DNA from: Dermanyssus gallinae
Taxonomy: Eukaryota > Arthropoda > Arachnida > Mesostigmata > Dermanyssidae
Length of the DNA stretch: 64,000 nt
Direction of reading: 5' to 3'
Assembly: GCA_003439945.1 (NCBI GenBank)
Contig: QVRM01006568.1
Span: 1-64,000, forward strand
Shown here: positions 34,371 to 45,239 of the stretch, one piece after another
Position numbering within the stretch: position 1 is the first letter of the stretch
Layout of the letters: every line of letters begins with the position of its first letter
Program-made: the position numbers and the translations under genes
Notes under the pieces: generated by a model
What the model saw: only the letters and a program-made list of their open reading frames with translations
What the model was told of the DNA's origin: nothing
Database searches by the model: none

Positions 34371-34377
34371 GTATATA

Positions 34378-34409
<32 letters not shown>
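34371..34409. repeat. (TA)n microsatellite
   Basis: TA run with one interruption, abutting the mariner relic. Confidence 0.93.
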
Positions 34410-35105
34410 GGAACAGAGCTGCAATAGTGTCATCTGATGAAAATTATGAGGATTTTTATTTATTTCTGAGACCTGTCGTAAAACGAGGAAGCAAGGTCTC
34501 TGAGTTAGTTAGTCAATTACTTGTCTCTGTGACATGTTTGGTTGGATGGCGTTTTTCAGAAGAAGCCAGGATACTCTTCTAGACCTCATGCTGTGCTATG
34601 CAAATGTCAGGCAGCCAGGCGAACGAGAATGGACGTACAAAAAGAAGAGGTGAGGCACGGCTACAGTACACTTTTACCCCACTGCAGTACTCTATGAAGT
34701 CTTTGTGAAAAAGCGTCTCCCGAAGTACACTCAAAAATGCAAAGCCGTCGGCCTTATAACCGGTGGAGCTCGGACGTTGCCGTCGCATCGGAAGCATGCG
34801 ACCGAGCGTGGCTGCGGCAGACGGGACTGGAAAGAAGTCTGACATATAGGACCGAAATCAAACGAACTCTGTGAAGGCGTTGAACGTCGGAACGCTTGCG
34901 TAAAGGCTGGAAGATCGTAGTTATAGAAAACTAGTGTCCAAAAATAGCCTGATGTCTAATAGAGCAATTCATGGAGCAGTTTTTCTCAGCGATGCCAAAC
35001 TTTGAGAAAAGCAGTAAAAGAAACAGAAACGTTAAAAATAAGAGTGATCTCTCTACGCACTCCATTGCATCGTCATGCCTCTTGATGTACGAAAATACGT
35101 ATATA
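34410..35105. other. Unassigned sequence
   Basis: No gene recognised; the minus frame 34579-34845 has no domain. Confidence 0.3.
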
Positions 35106-35109
35106 TTTT

Positions 35110-35830
35110 AGCGATTGGAGCTGCTTTTCACTTACTACCTAGATGAGCTCAAAATCACGTATGGAGAACGCCTTTCAGGTAATTACTAAGGTACCTCAAG
35201 GTCTGTATCAGGGCCTCTGCTGTGGTGTATGGCCTACAACGGCATTCATCGAGGCCGAATGTCTGAACGGGTCACTAGCGTACTATTTGCTGACGACTTC
35301 ATTCTAATAGCGCGAATTAAATTCGACAAGACGCTCGAATGTCCCATTTATGGAGCGCTCGAAACAGTGTCAATTGGTATACAACAAAACTCGCTGACGC
35401 TCTGTCAATCTCGAGAAGAGCGAGGGAATCTTGCCTTCGATCGGGTAAAAACGATGCGTCTGTCTGAACATTAATTCAAACAGATGCAGCGTGCCATTGA
35501 GAAGCATGCCAGATACCAGGCAACGAAGCTCATGCCGAAGACCATCGATACTAGCAACGGCAACCGACGTCGCCAACCGATTCTATCGTGGTATGCGCCA
35601 CCCCCGTTTCGACAAAGGCCTTGAGGAGCCAAAGAAAAACAGAATGCAGTTCTTGCGAAGCTGTTGAGAGCCGTTAGCGTTGAGAATATGCGTATAGGGC
35701 CAAGCGTATAGAATCGCGGCTAGCCACTGAGGCTGCCGTGACCACAGTAGGCGTGGTACCATTGGACTCCATGACCGCGGAACGAAGCGAGCAACAGATC
35801 AACGCGAGTGAAAAAAGACGCAAAATTAAA
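35110..35830 (+). pseudogene. R1-clade LINE relic (RT and thumb)
   Basis: Plus-strand pieces in different frames form the middle of an R1-type ORF2: YYLDELKITYGERL (35130s), a PQG/SVSGPLLW motif B broken by a frameshift (35195-35225), RVTSVLFADDFILIARI (motif C FADD, 35270-35325), MQRAIEKHARYQATKLMP (35480s), and AVTTVGVVPLDSMTAERSE (35730-35790), matching the R1-type stretch with GVIPxxLxAxER. R1 elements typically insert in 28S rDNA, but R1-clade relatives also disperse. Multiple stops and frameshifts make this copy dead; endonuclease and zinc knuckle are not found. Confidence 0.75.
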
Positions 35831-35960
35831 TCATATTCATTAGTTATATATAGAAAATATCGTAATTATTTATCAATCATTTACAATACGTTTGCACACT
35901 CGGCAGTGCTCGCCTTATTAAAAAATGTGGTAAAATGGTGTCACGTGAGGTTAAGAGTGT

Positions 35961-35963
<3 letters not shown>

Positions 35964-36009
<46 letters not shown>
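35964..36009. repeat. (AT)n microsatellite
   Basis: About 45 bp. Confidence 0.97.
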
Positions 36010-36011
<2 letters not shown>

Positions 36012-36593
36012 AATAGTTTAATTCTGCCATTTTTTCAACAAAGCAAGCATGCTGAATAAATGCGACGGCGACCGTGGTTGTCAGCCATGGTGCCAAGCCG
36101 ATGGACTCGGAAAATGCTTTCCGACCCACGAGCTTGGTTCTGTCTGTAGTAAACATGGCAAGCTAGCGCACCACCGTACGCAAGTTCTCACGGACCACAG
36201 TACTTTTCATAAAGAAACTTTTGTGCGATTCGCGGCTTCATTCAAGGCTTCCTTGACTACAAACGCGTTCTTTGGGGCAGTGGAGAAGAGGCTTAGCACA
36301 TACTTTGCTGCTTTGCCCACGGTTTACCGACCGAGAAAAGTACTGCGATTGATCACACATTGAAGGGAGCACTTGCGATTAAGAATATGGTCCCATTTTA
36401 TTAGGTTGCTTAAGACAAAGACTCATGCATCTCACTGCCGAAGCAAAAGCGTTAACTATTTACAAGCGACGCAATAACTAGCCTAGGTAGAAATGTCACA
36501 GGGGTGACTGAAAAGGAAAATATTTTTCGAAGCAACAAACATTTATACGACTGTATACGACACGGCACCGATCTGGCTGCTACTGTTCGTCAT

Positions 36594-36619
36594 TATATAT
36601 ATATATATTATATATATAT
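36594..36619. repeat. (AT)n microsatellite
   Basis: AT run with one slip. Confidence 0.93.
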
Positions 36620-37157
36620 GTTTTTTTAGTTGTTCCGTAAGGCAAATGCCCCTGTACGGTTGTTTCATGTCACGTCTGACCTTTTTAGTCCACTCCGGCA
36701 TTCACCTTGTAAAAATTGGGAACTATGAAAACCAATTTAAGAGTGGCCGGTTTGGTTCTCGAATCCAAGGCAAATGCTTTGCCACTAAGTATATGTATAC
36801 AGACCGTAGTTAGCAGGTAGACTTTTAGTATTGTCATCGTTAGCGAACCATCAGAAATGATGTCGTTCAAGATGATGTCCGATGTGGGCTGTTTACAACC
36901 CGGTCGTATCATCGGTTCGCAGGTAACAGATCTCGCACAAGGTGAAGCCGAGACGTGCAAGGTGTCCACAGCATACTTAGCTTTGGCCTTTTTCGTGTCA
37001 TCGCATTAGGCTACGCAAAGAACACGTTTTCAGTCATGTTCCTCCGTCTACCTACTGGGTCAAGACTGAACATTACCGCAATTACTCACAATGATATCCG
37101 AGGCGTCGTTACAGGCCTCTGTCGTACACCGTCTTACCGGTATGTTCAAATGTATGT

Positions 37158-37159
<2 letters not shown>

Positions 37160-37207
<48 letters not shown>

Positions 37208-37212
37208 ATATA
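37160..37212. repeat. (AT)n microsatellite
   Basis: AT run with one phase slip (ATTA). Confidence 0.95.
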
Positions 37213-39003
37213 CGCGCAAAATAACTAAGAGATACCATACACCTAATACATTATAAACTGTTTTTGTGCCTTGTATACTCTAAAGTGTACTGGGCGAATG
37301 CAAACTTTCTTGCTTTGTTTTTTTCTAAAACGAAAACTCGAATTTGCAAGTGCATTCGGGCTTATTTGTGAATTAGTATAGTCTCCTCTCTTTCAGTGAC
37401 ATGTTGCCAACGATTAACTAGCTTATTTTGATCCCTCTTTTGTAAAATTTTGTTTTTTGGACACGAAGAGGCAAAGTTTGTGAACCATTTTCGGCAGGTC
37501 CGTTCGATGATTGCGTCATTCCCGAAGAAGGTAAAAATGTTTCGATAAGCTACAGCAGCTTTGTATTTTTTAAAATTATTATGATTATTATTAACGTAGA
37601 TTTCATGAATTGCTACATATGGCGGGATCGCCATATGTTAGCACATATGTCATGTTTATTGTACGAAGATTTTTTTGTTTGATTGTACGAAGAGGCAGAT
37701 TTTCCCCCAATAGGCGGCAAGTGATAGTAATTGCCCTATTATATTAAGTGATAGTAATTGCCCTAATATTCTCTTCTACCTATTATTGCATTACTATTAT
37801 TTCTCTAGTGCTGGCCACTTCTCACGGCGTTCACTCTTCTTGCTAGATCACAAAACGGTTGCTGTGTTACAGCTCATAGGTCCGAGAGCCCTCAAAGATA
37901 TGCCTAGAAATTATACCTATTCTTTAAACTAGATGATTCACGCTCTTTTATCATTCAGTGTGTTCTGCGGCCCATCCAGCGGCGATGGATCTGTTGCGTA
38001 GATTCGAGGGCGCTGCGGTATTCAAGACACTGTAGCGTACCAGGCTAATTATTGACCATGCATATGACTATGGTCGTTTTGTAACTCGATTAGGCCTCTT
38101 ATCGTTATCGAACTCAAGTTCTCTTGGCTCGAATGTTACAGGCAGCCTTCAGCCTTCCTCAACGTTCGTTGAAATGGTAGAAAATCGGCTAGATATTCTC
38201 CGCCCCGCTTGCGACCAGTTTTACCTTGCCCATCAATACATGAATAAAGTAGCTTTCTATTCTAATCTAGATATGCTGCTACTTAGGCAGCTTAGCTGGT
38301 GAAGGCTGTCCGCTCTATACATTGCACAAGCGGCTCGCACATGGGGTCCCCTACTCTTAGGGTAAAAGGCAATGCGAAAATCTATAGCTGGATTCCGGCA
38401 TGGTGCCTAACTGTAGAGACGGCATGGCTTTAAGCCAGCTTCCATTATGATCGTTTATTGTCATATTTAATTTGTTCAGATTTTCTGACGATTCGACCTC
38501 GATGCCGTTATACCCCAGGGAACAACGTTTGCATCGATTGCGCCTTCCCTCGATTGGTTGCGCACGACCATGAATGTACGTCAATTATATGCACAAGCCT
38601 GAATGTGCGTAGGCATGTATATAAGAGTTTTATACGTCTATTTGCTTCTATAATATGTGGTTCTCTATGCGAGTTTGCACGCGCTGGATGCTGGCCTGCA
38701 CGATTGCACGTAAGTGTCTGTATGTGTCACAGTGTGCGGCGTGCTTTTGATGCTGCTCTAGATGCGCTTACGGCACATGGTGTGCACGGATTGGTTGTCA
38801 TGTGAAAAATGCTAGTCGGCATTTGCATCCTTCACATGTGCTAGGGCTCGGATTTGCTTGGCATTGTTTCCTTTAAAAATACATACCAATCTGCACGTAT
38901 GTATGTGTTAGGTACGTATTTGAAGTCGGTTTCCACCTATGTGTGCGTGCACGTAAATAGCCTTTATAGCCTTGAGTTTATTTATTTGCACGCATCTATT
39001 CTA

Positions 39004-39006
<3 letters not shown>

Positions 39007-39039
<33 letters not shown>
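39007..39039. repeat. (AT)n microsatellite, left half, split by mariner
   Basis: AT run ending in the TA that flanks the mariner; the run resumes at 40323. Confidence 0.95.
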
Positions 39040-39042
<3 letters not shown>

Positions 39043-39061
39043 GTAGTTCAACAAATTCTTA
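39040..39061. repeat. mariner left terminal inverted repeat
   Basis: Pairs with 40301-40322 with one mismatch (AAATTCTTA against AAGTTCTTA). Confidence 0.95.
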
Positions 39062-39210
39062 AAATGAGCTTTTCAGAATTCGAATTTTGGCGCGCTTTCA
39101 CCGCTATTGGCAACTTTTCGAATGCTAGCAGCCAAAATATTATGGTGATTGGCCGTTGCGATTTCGTTTGATCGCTCTTCCCGTGCAACGTATCGGCGTG
39201 ATTTTGAAAA

Positions 39211-40256
39211 ATGGTGAAAAAAGAGTTTCGAGTGGTTATCAAGCATTTTTATTTCAAAGGTTGGAATGCGACCCAAGTGAAAACTGAGTTAGACGAGGTG
39301 TACGGTGACTCTGCGCCATGTTTTGCCACTGTTTCCAACTGGATTAATGAGTTAAAAAGAGGTCGCAGGAGCACCGAAGATGAACTACGTTCAGGACGCC
39401 CAAAAACGACAACTGATGAGGGAAACGTGGAAAAAGTGCGGAGAATCGTTGCCGCAGATAAGCGAGTGAACATTAGGGAGATAGCGGAGGCCTTGGGATC
39501 AGTTTGGGTAGAATGCATTTTATCCTGCACGAAAACTTGAAGATGAAAAAGCTCAGAGCAAAATGGGTGCCGCATTTGCTCAACCAAGGCCAAAAAGACG
39601 CGCGTGTTTCCGCTTCACAGCGAAATTTGGCCAAGATGTCGAAAAATCCGTCGGATTTTTGGCGCAGATTCGTGACCGTCGATGAAAGCTGGGTCCATCA
39701 CTACACTCCCGAGACCCAAGAAGCATCTCGTCAATGGTGTGCACCTGGTGAAGGACCTCCGAAGAGGGTGCGGACAACGGCATCGGCCGGAAAGATGATG
39801 GCTACGGTTTTTTGGGACCAACGTGGAATAATTCTGGTCGACTACCTTGAGAGCGGTAAAACGATCACGGGAGAATATTATGCAAGACTGTTGGACTGCC
39901 TGAAGCAAGAACTCATCGTGAAACGGCCCGCTTTGCAGAAGAAGGTTGCCCTGTTTCACCAGGACAATGCTCCCGCACACAAGTCGCGGCAAGCAACGGC
40001 AAAACTGGCCCAACTGAGGTTCGAACTTATTGAACAACCTTCCTATTCTCCAGACCTGGCCCCCTCTGATTATTTCCTCTTCGGACATTTGAAGAATAGT
40101 CTCGGTGGAAAGCGTTTTTCCAGCAATGAAGAGGTTAAGGCTGCTGTCAATGCCTATTTTCAGTCTAAAGACGCGGAATTCTACTCAAGAGGTATAAATG
40201 CTCTGAAATCTCGGTGGGAAAAGTGTATTGAGCTTCTCGGGGAGTATATCGAATAA
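39211..40256 (+). pseudogene. mariner transposase, one frameshift
   Basis: The transposase would bind the TIRs and cut and paste the element at TA sites in the nucleus. From ATG at 39211 it opens with a helix-turn-helix half (VVIKHFYFKGWNATQVKTEL, FATVSNWINELKRGRRS, then SGRPKTTTDEGNVEKVRRIV and IREIAEALG). At about 39497-39500 the frame shifts by one base and continues to the stop at 40256. The catalytic half shows VTVDESWVHHY (first Asp), FHQDNAPAHKS (second Asp) and YSPDLAPSDYFLF (third Asp), with 34 residues between the last two: the DD34D signature. The total 1046 nt is one short of an intact 348-codon gene, so one deletion seems to be its only gross defect. The ATG at 39513 would give only the catalytic half. 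Confidence 0.93.
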
Positions 40257-40300
40257 GAAAAAATTAAAAACAAGATTTGGAAAATTCTTGGTTTTCATTC

Positions 40301-40322
40301 TAAGAACTTGTTGAACTACCTG
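40301..40322. repeat. mariner right terminal inverted repeat
   Basis: Complement of the left repeat. Confidence 0.95.

Positions 40323-40353
<31 letters not shown>
40323..40353. repeat. (TA)n(GA)n compound microsatellite, right half
   Basis: TA run continuing from before the mariner, then GA dinucleotides. Confidence 0.93.
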
Positions 40354-40705
40354 GCTGAGGAGCGTTTTTTGGCGGCTCTGCCGAAGTTGGCGGTGTTGTC
40401 GTGTGGAGCTTTGGATCTGTTTGTCTGCCTGCCTGTTTATCGGTAGGCTTGTTTGTCTGGCCTGTTTGAGCGGGCCACCCGTCCGGCCACGTCTTTTGTC
40501 CAGGCGAGAGCGGGATGGAGGCTTAGGTTATTCCATGGAAGGATGAAGACGACGACGACGACGAATGACTGTTTATTCGTAAACTGGTCTCCGTGCGTCA
40601 GGTGTGGCCACCACGCCTGCTTCAGGCCGTTACTGTTACTTTTGGTACTGCTACTGCTGCTGTTGCCGTCGCATACGCTGATACAACGCCGCAGTAATAG
40701 TAGTA

Positions 40706-40758
<53 letters not shown>

Positions 40759-41208
40759 CAAACGTACTTTTAGTAACCATTTCTCACTAAACACGTATTA
40801 GTTCACACACTAGTTGGACATGAATGTTAGTAGGACTAGTAGTAGTAGTAAGTATCACAGGAACAACACGCGCTAGATGAGACCAGGTAATAGAAAAAAT
40901 ACCACAGGAAGCACAAATGTCTCACCGGAAAAAATGTTGCATTACCATCGACACTATTATTTTTCTTTTTTTTATCATAATTATTGTAGAAATTAATTGA
41001 GTAATGGACGCATCGGTTGTGGTTGAGACAAAGAACGCGTGTCGTCGCCTGTGCTTTGTCTTTCCTACTCGCCTATGACAGTGATGGAGCGAAGCGAGAG
41101 AACGCTAATTCGTTCTTAACGAGCAAGGAGACCATGCAAGGGTGGGGAAGAAAGAGGAATAACGTATCCCCGAGGGGCCAAGAGATATAGGGAACCTAGC
41201 TGACAGCG
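40354..41208. other. Unassigned sequence
   Basis: No gene recognised. Contains ACG, CTG and TAG triplet runs and the AT tract at 40709-40756. Confidence 0.3.
40709..40756. repeat. (AT)n microsatellite
   Basis: About 47 bp, preceded by a TAGTAG run. Confidence 0.97.
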
Positions 41209-41500
41209 CGGTCTAGAGAGAGAGGGCTAGTGCGCTAGTCATGGCTGTCATCTACCGAAGTGTCGCCGATTCGATACCTGTTGTTGTTGTTGTTGTTGAT
41301 TGTGCGCAGGGTGTCTCTAAGCAATGCTCATTGATAACGGATGATAAACCGTGTACCGCTAAGAGTCAGCACAGCCTTGCTGCTGCCACTAGGACAGTTG
41401 GGAGAACCCTGGATATTCTAACATACCCGCGCATTGTTGCATACGCCACACGCTTAGTTCAGACCCCGTAGGCGACGGACGGTGGTCGATAAAAACTAAA
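41209..41500 (+). mobile_element. tRNA-derived SINE, family 2, copy C
   Basis: Aligns with copy B along its length: GCGCGGTCTAGAGAG head, GCTAGTCATGGCTGTCATCT, GTCGCCGATTCGATACC (B-box-like), AGCAATGCTCATTGATA, GGGAGAACCCTGGATATTCT, and CCCCGTAGGCGACGG before an A-rich end. Immediately after the B-box, where copy B has CTGACAATGG, this copy has a (GTT)n expansion. No target duplication was seen, so it is probably older than copy B. Confidence 0.85.
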
Positions 41501-41574
41501 AACAGACTCCTTAGTAATAGTTTGAGTTCTAATTAATGGGTAAAAAAAAGTATCAATTCCTAATGTGTGCCTTT

Positions 41575-41885
41575 CGGTTTTTTTTTTATCTTACGCAATC
41601 TGTCATCAAACCCCTCGTTTGTGGCCAAAACGACAGTTTCCGAAATTAGTTTCCACTCTCTCTGCTCTGAAAGGCTGACCTACGACTGTCCTGCCACACG
41701 GGTGTATTTTTCAGCACGCCTTGGCCAACAAAAAACTGCAGAACGAAACATCTATGAGGTTGGGGTCGGCCAAGTATGGGGGACCATTATTGTCAACAAA
41801 TGTATCATGTTTTCGCGGATCCATTGCTTCGTGAATTTACTTTGCTCTGTGGTAAAGCATATGGGCATATTGGAGAGTGTATAGG
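41575..41885 (-). pseudogene. Tc1-like transposase relic (C-terminal)
   Basis: In shifting minus frames I read FTKQWIRENMIHLL, then NGPPYLADPNLIDVSF (similar to the Tc1 WPPYSPDLNPIENLW motif holding the last catalytic residue), and EREWKLISETVVLATNEGFD followed by DRLRK (like the EWxxIxxE ... RL C-terminal stretch of Tc1 transposases). The frames are broken and the N-terminal half is not found. The resemblance is by eye and moderate. Confidence 0.4.
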
Positions 41886-41889
41886 CTAT

Positions 41890-42654
41890 CAGTGACATGT
41901 CTGATACCCCCCCATCAACGCGATCGCGAATGTCCGTTGTGCCTACCTACAAGTTGCCACCCCCGTAATTGATCCGTAATTATCACTATTACCACCAGAA
42001 ACAACAGCACCACCTACAACGTCGCCACCTTCAGTAGCAACAACAATTACAACAACAGCAACAGAATTGATCGTAATAGGTGTTCTAGTAGCAAAATGCC
42101 AACAAGCGTCCCGGTTATGTAGGTTAGGAGATCACCAGGCGTTTAGTGGGTTTGAGAGCCTCACACTACCCAGACAAAGCGGTGCGCAGTATTCAATTTT
42201 TGTTCCTGCCTCACGCAAAAAAAGTAGCAGAATGTCGTCTTTCCTTTACCCATTTAGTTACACCTATTGCCGTCCACTGCATTAAGTCCAGAGAAGAAGG
42301 GGAGCGTCAGAGTCTACGAAATCGGCAGAGTTCAGAGGCAGAGTAGCAATCACGACCGCCGGAGCACGCATACATATATGACGACGACGACAATCAGTCG
42401 GTGCGCGGTTGTGGTCTCAATCAAACAGAAGATGGACGAGACACCGAGACAGAAGGAGAGAATAAAAACTAAAATTAGCGTATACTCAGTCAGTCGATCG
42501 GTTGGTTGTTCCATTCATCGCTTGTTCGTTCGCCTTGGTCATTTCGGCTTTCCACACTCAGCCTCAAGCGGACCCAGCAACAGCTGGGGCAGTTCAAACT
42601 GTGGCGGTTGTGGTCCAAGCTCTGCTGCTGCTGCTGCTGATGCTGTGAACAAGA
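41890..42654. other. Unassigned sequence
   Basis: No gene recognised. AAC/ACC triplets occur around 42000-42060. Confidence 0.3.
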
Positions 42655-43055
42655 CGACAGCAGCAACAACAACAGCAACAACGAGAACAACAACAAGGGA
42701 CTCCAAACGCAGTAGTGATACAAATACCGTCAATATTAGCAACAACAAGACTAAACATAAAAACAACAACAAGGTTAAACATAGAGACAACAACAATGTT
42801 AAGCATAGAGACGACACGATCAGAAACAAAAGCAATCATAGCAGCCACAATATCAAGACCAACAACAACAACAACAACAGCAAATTCACCAACAACAACA
42901 ACATGAACAACAACACCACCAACAGCAACAACAGCCACAACAACAACAGCAACAGCAACACCGCCAACAACAACAACAGCAACAACAACTACTACAACAC
43001 CACCACCACCACCAACAAGAACAACAACAACACCACCAACAACAAAAACAGTCGC
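42655..43055. repeat. AAC/ACC trinucleotide tract, long
   Basis: About 400 bp; AACAAC with GTT, AGC and ACC blocks, including a 24-27 bp repeated phrase AACAACAAYGTTAARCATAG near 42760-42815. Confidence 0.92.
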
Positions 43056-43472
43056 GTTTATTTTAGTTGTTGCCTTTTCAATTTGTCTGTCTCTCGCTCT
43101 TGCTTTGTGTCTGACTTTCTCCGTTTTGAAAAGATGAGTAGTTTTCGGGAGAAACGAGACACAAGGCGACACAAGACTTATGGCCTCAAAGGTCGCTCGC
43201 ATGCTGTTCATCACTTTGTACACACCCACAACCACCATCGCTGCTGCCGCCGCCACCATAACGACTTCTATCATAACTACAACAAACACTCGCCGACACT
43301 AAGCCAACTCCAGTCTGTGTTTACGCTTCCTTTCCCCTTTTTCCTCGCACCCGCACATACATGTTCTATACACAAACTAGACCTCTCATTTCGTTCGTTT
43401 GTTCAAACGCTCATACACAGACTTAACCAACCAACCAACAAGCAAACAGATAGACACACATTTTCTCCCTCT

Positions 43473-43497
43473 GACTCCCGCTTTTCTTGCGGGAGTC
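43473..43497. repeat. Perfect 9-bp hairpin
   Basis: GACTCCCGC TTTTCTT GCGGGAGTC; GC-rich stem with 7-nt loop. Confidence 0.7.
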
Positions 43498-43558
43498 TCT
43501 CGCGTCCTCAGACGCGCGTTCAAAAAAAACCTCTTAGTTAGAGTAGTAGTAGTAGTAC

Positions 43559-43561
<3 letters not shown>

Positions 43562-43593
<32 letters not shown>
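43562..43593. repeat. (CT)n microsatellite
   Basis: CT run followed by CTAT words. Confidence 0.95.
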
Positions 43594-43607
<14 letters not shown>

Positions 43608-44879
43608 ACTCTCCCTCTCTCTTTCGAGAAATCGCTAGTTTGTGTGCGAAAAGTTGTGAACGATTGACCGACCACCGTCAGGCCCTGCATGAGCCGATCG
43701 TTTCGGCTCGGTTTGTTTCCCAAATGTGTCTGTCTGTCTGTCTCTTTGTCTGCAGGCGTTGTTGCAGCTCACGGTAACAGCGTAACTCGTTTACCGTTTA
43801 ATCGTCGTCGTCTTTTTCACCTTCATCGTCGCCGTCGACATAGTTGATGTAGTCGTCATACTAGCAGCCTACGGCTAACCTAGTATCGGTTGCTGTGATG
43901 TCCTAGCTGGGATAGCGCCATTTTTGCGCGCGACTTTCTTCTCCTCACCATATCAACGGCGCTAATCCGCTCATCTTCCTCCTTCGAACTCTCTAACTCA
44001 AATAGTGGCGGACGTTTATCGCTGCCACTTTGTTTCTGTTCTTGTTGTTGCTGCTGTTGTTGTCGCCGTCACTGATACAATTGTGATTCTCATTGTTATT
44101 GTTGTTGTTGTTGTTGTTGTTGTTTCTGTTGTTGTTATTGTTTCTGTTGTTGCTGTTGTTGTTGTTGTTTCTCTCTGTTTTGTTCCATGTATATTTCCCT
44201 TCTCGTCATTCTCTCACGGCCAATCTGCTCGATTCTGGCGCTTTCTACTCCGACCACTTCTCGTAGTAGCCCGGTTAAAACGTGGTGGCGGTAGTGTGTG
44301 CAGTCAATAGCTGTAAGTAGCGCCGATCACACAACATTGCCGCCAAACAGTTCTAGGCTGAGTCCAATGGTGAAGTCACGCCACCTCTATGTTGCTGTTG
44401 GCCTTATTTATTCTTTGCATTGCTGATTGTTACTGCTACTATTGGGGTTCGTGTGTTTTTTGTGGTTGTTTTATTTGTGGTTACTATTATTGTTATTATT
44501 TCTCCCTTTATGATGTCGTTGGAGGTGTTCTAGCTGAATAATATTAATAATAATAACAATAGCTATTACTATGACATATTACAGGCAATCCGTCTAATGA
44601 CTATAGACCTTTTGAATAGATTCTACATTAAATTGAAGAGCTAATTAGTATCTTCTCTTTCTTCTCGTTTTGATTTTTTACTATATTTATATAAATGAAC
44701 TAATACGGCAATGCGCAGTCATGTTGTAGCCACATTGGACCGCCTGCCTATTTTTAAAGTGTTGCATATCTATCTACGTTGCCTAAGTTCCAACCACGAT
44801 AATAAAACGCTTAGTACCAGATTAGCAAACATTCTGAACTCAAGTGGGAATCCCGAAAGCGCCTAGGTCTTGCAGTGAA
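43594..44879. other. Unassigned sequence with a GTT tract
   Basis: No gene recognised. GTT tract at 44040-44172; AT-rich at 44500-44700. Confidence 0.3.
44040..44172. repeat. GTT/GCT trinucleotide tract
   Basis: TTGTTG runs with CTG, CGC and TTC interruptions. Confidence 0.9.
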
Positions 44880-45239
44880 TGTTGCAAGAGGTTTGTAGCG
44901 GGCCGTACGGAGGCTATGGATAATCCATGCGCTGCCGACCTGTCTCACCAACGTACTAATGGAAAGAGTATACCCCGTACTCGCCTCATCTCGGCCAGAG
45001 AAAAGCCACGAGGGCAAGGCGCAGTTTCATGGATGAAGCTTGTACCATACAACTATACTGCGAATTTAAGTGTCTCAGGGCTTCCCCGCACAGATCTTTA
45101 GATGCTGTAGGGAGTTTTTATGAAAGCTAGCGGGAAGAGGACCCTACAAGCTGATACACGGCGTGCCAGAAATCGGAAAGAAGGAAAACATTTCTCTGAT
45201 AACGCTCCCGGGTAATTAACATGGTCTTCCCCCTCAATC

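Larger units (their letters stand above)
36010..39006. other. Unassigned sequence
   Basis: About 3 kb without a recognisable gene. A 104-codon plus frame at 36049-36363 has several Cys in its first 35 residues but no known motif. At 36740-36800 the minus strand reads CTTAGTGGCAAAGC and GGATTCGAGAACC, a tRNA-like A/B-box pair that may be a SINE remnant. A direct repeat AGTGATAGTAATTGCCCT occurs twice near 37720-37765. Confidence 0.3.
39040..40322 (+). mobile_element. Near-complete mariner transposon
   Basis: A 1283-bp element bounded by 22-bp terminal inverted repeats starting CAGGTAGTTCAACAA (39040-39061 and 40301-40322, one mismatch). TA sits on both sides (39038-39039 and 40323-40324), as expected for mariner insertion at TA. 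It contains one transposase gene occupying almost the whole interior. Length, TIR size and single-gene layout are all typical of mariner (about 1.3 kb). It landed inside an AT microsatellite that continues on both sides, so the TA duplication cannot be told apart from repeat sequence with certainty. It is the best-preserved transposable element in the window. Confidence 0.95.
42267..43541 (+). other. Longest open frame (424 codons), Asn-rich, probably not a gene
   Basis: Residues of roughly 130-270 are Asn/Thr/Ser homopolymers from the AAC tract; the flanks are Ser/His-rich with no domain. A 231-codon minus frame (Val-rich) spans the same DNA, and frameshifted plus frames are open too, which is what a period-3 repeat produces. 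No transmembrane, signal or zinc motif is convincing. I list it because it is the longest opening in the window. Confidence 0.2.

Noticed and set aside
36049..36363. Small Cys-rich secreted peptide
   Set aside because: Cys are confined to the first third, there is no signal peptide, and the frame begins next to an AT tract without supporting evidence.
42594..43289. 231-codon Val-rich minus frame
   Set aside because: Shadow of the AAC/ACC tract; plus and minus frames are equally open.
43473..43497. Rho-independent terminator
   Set aside because: No T-run follows the stem and the genome is eukaryotic.
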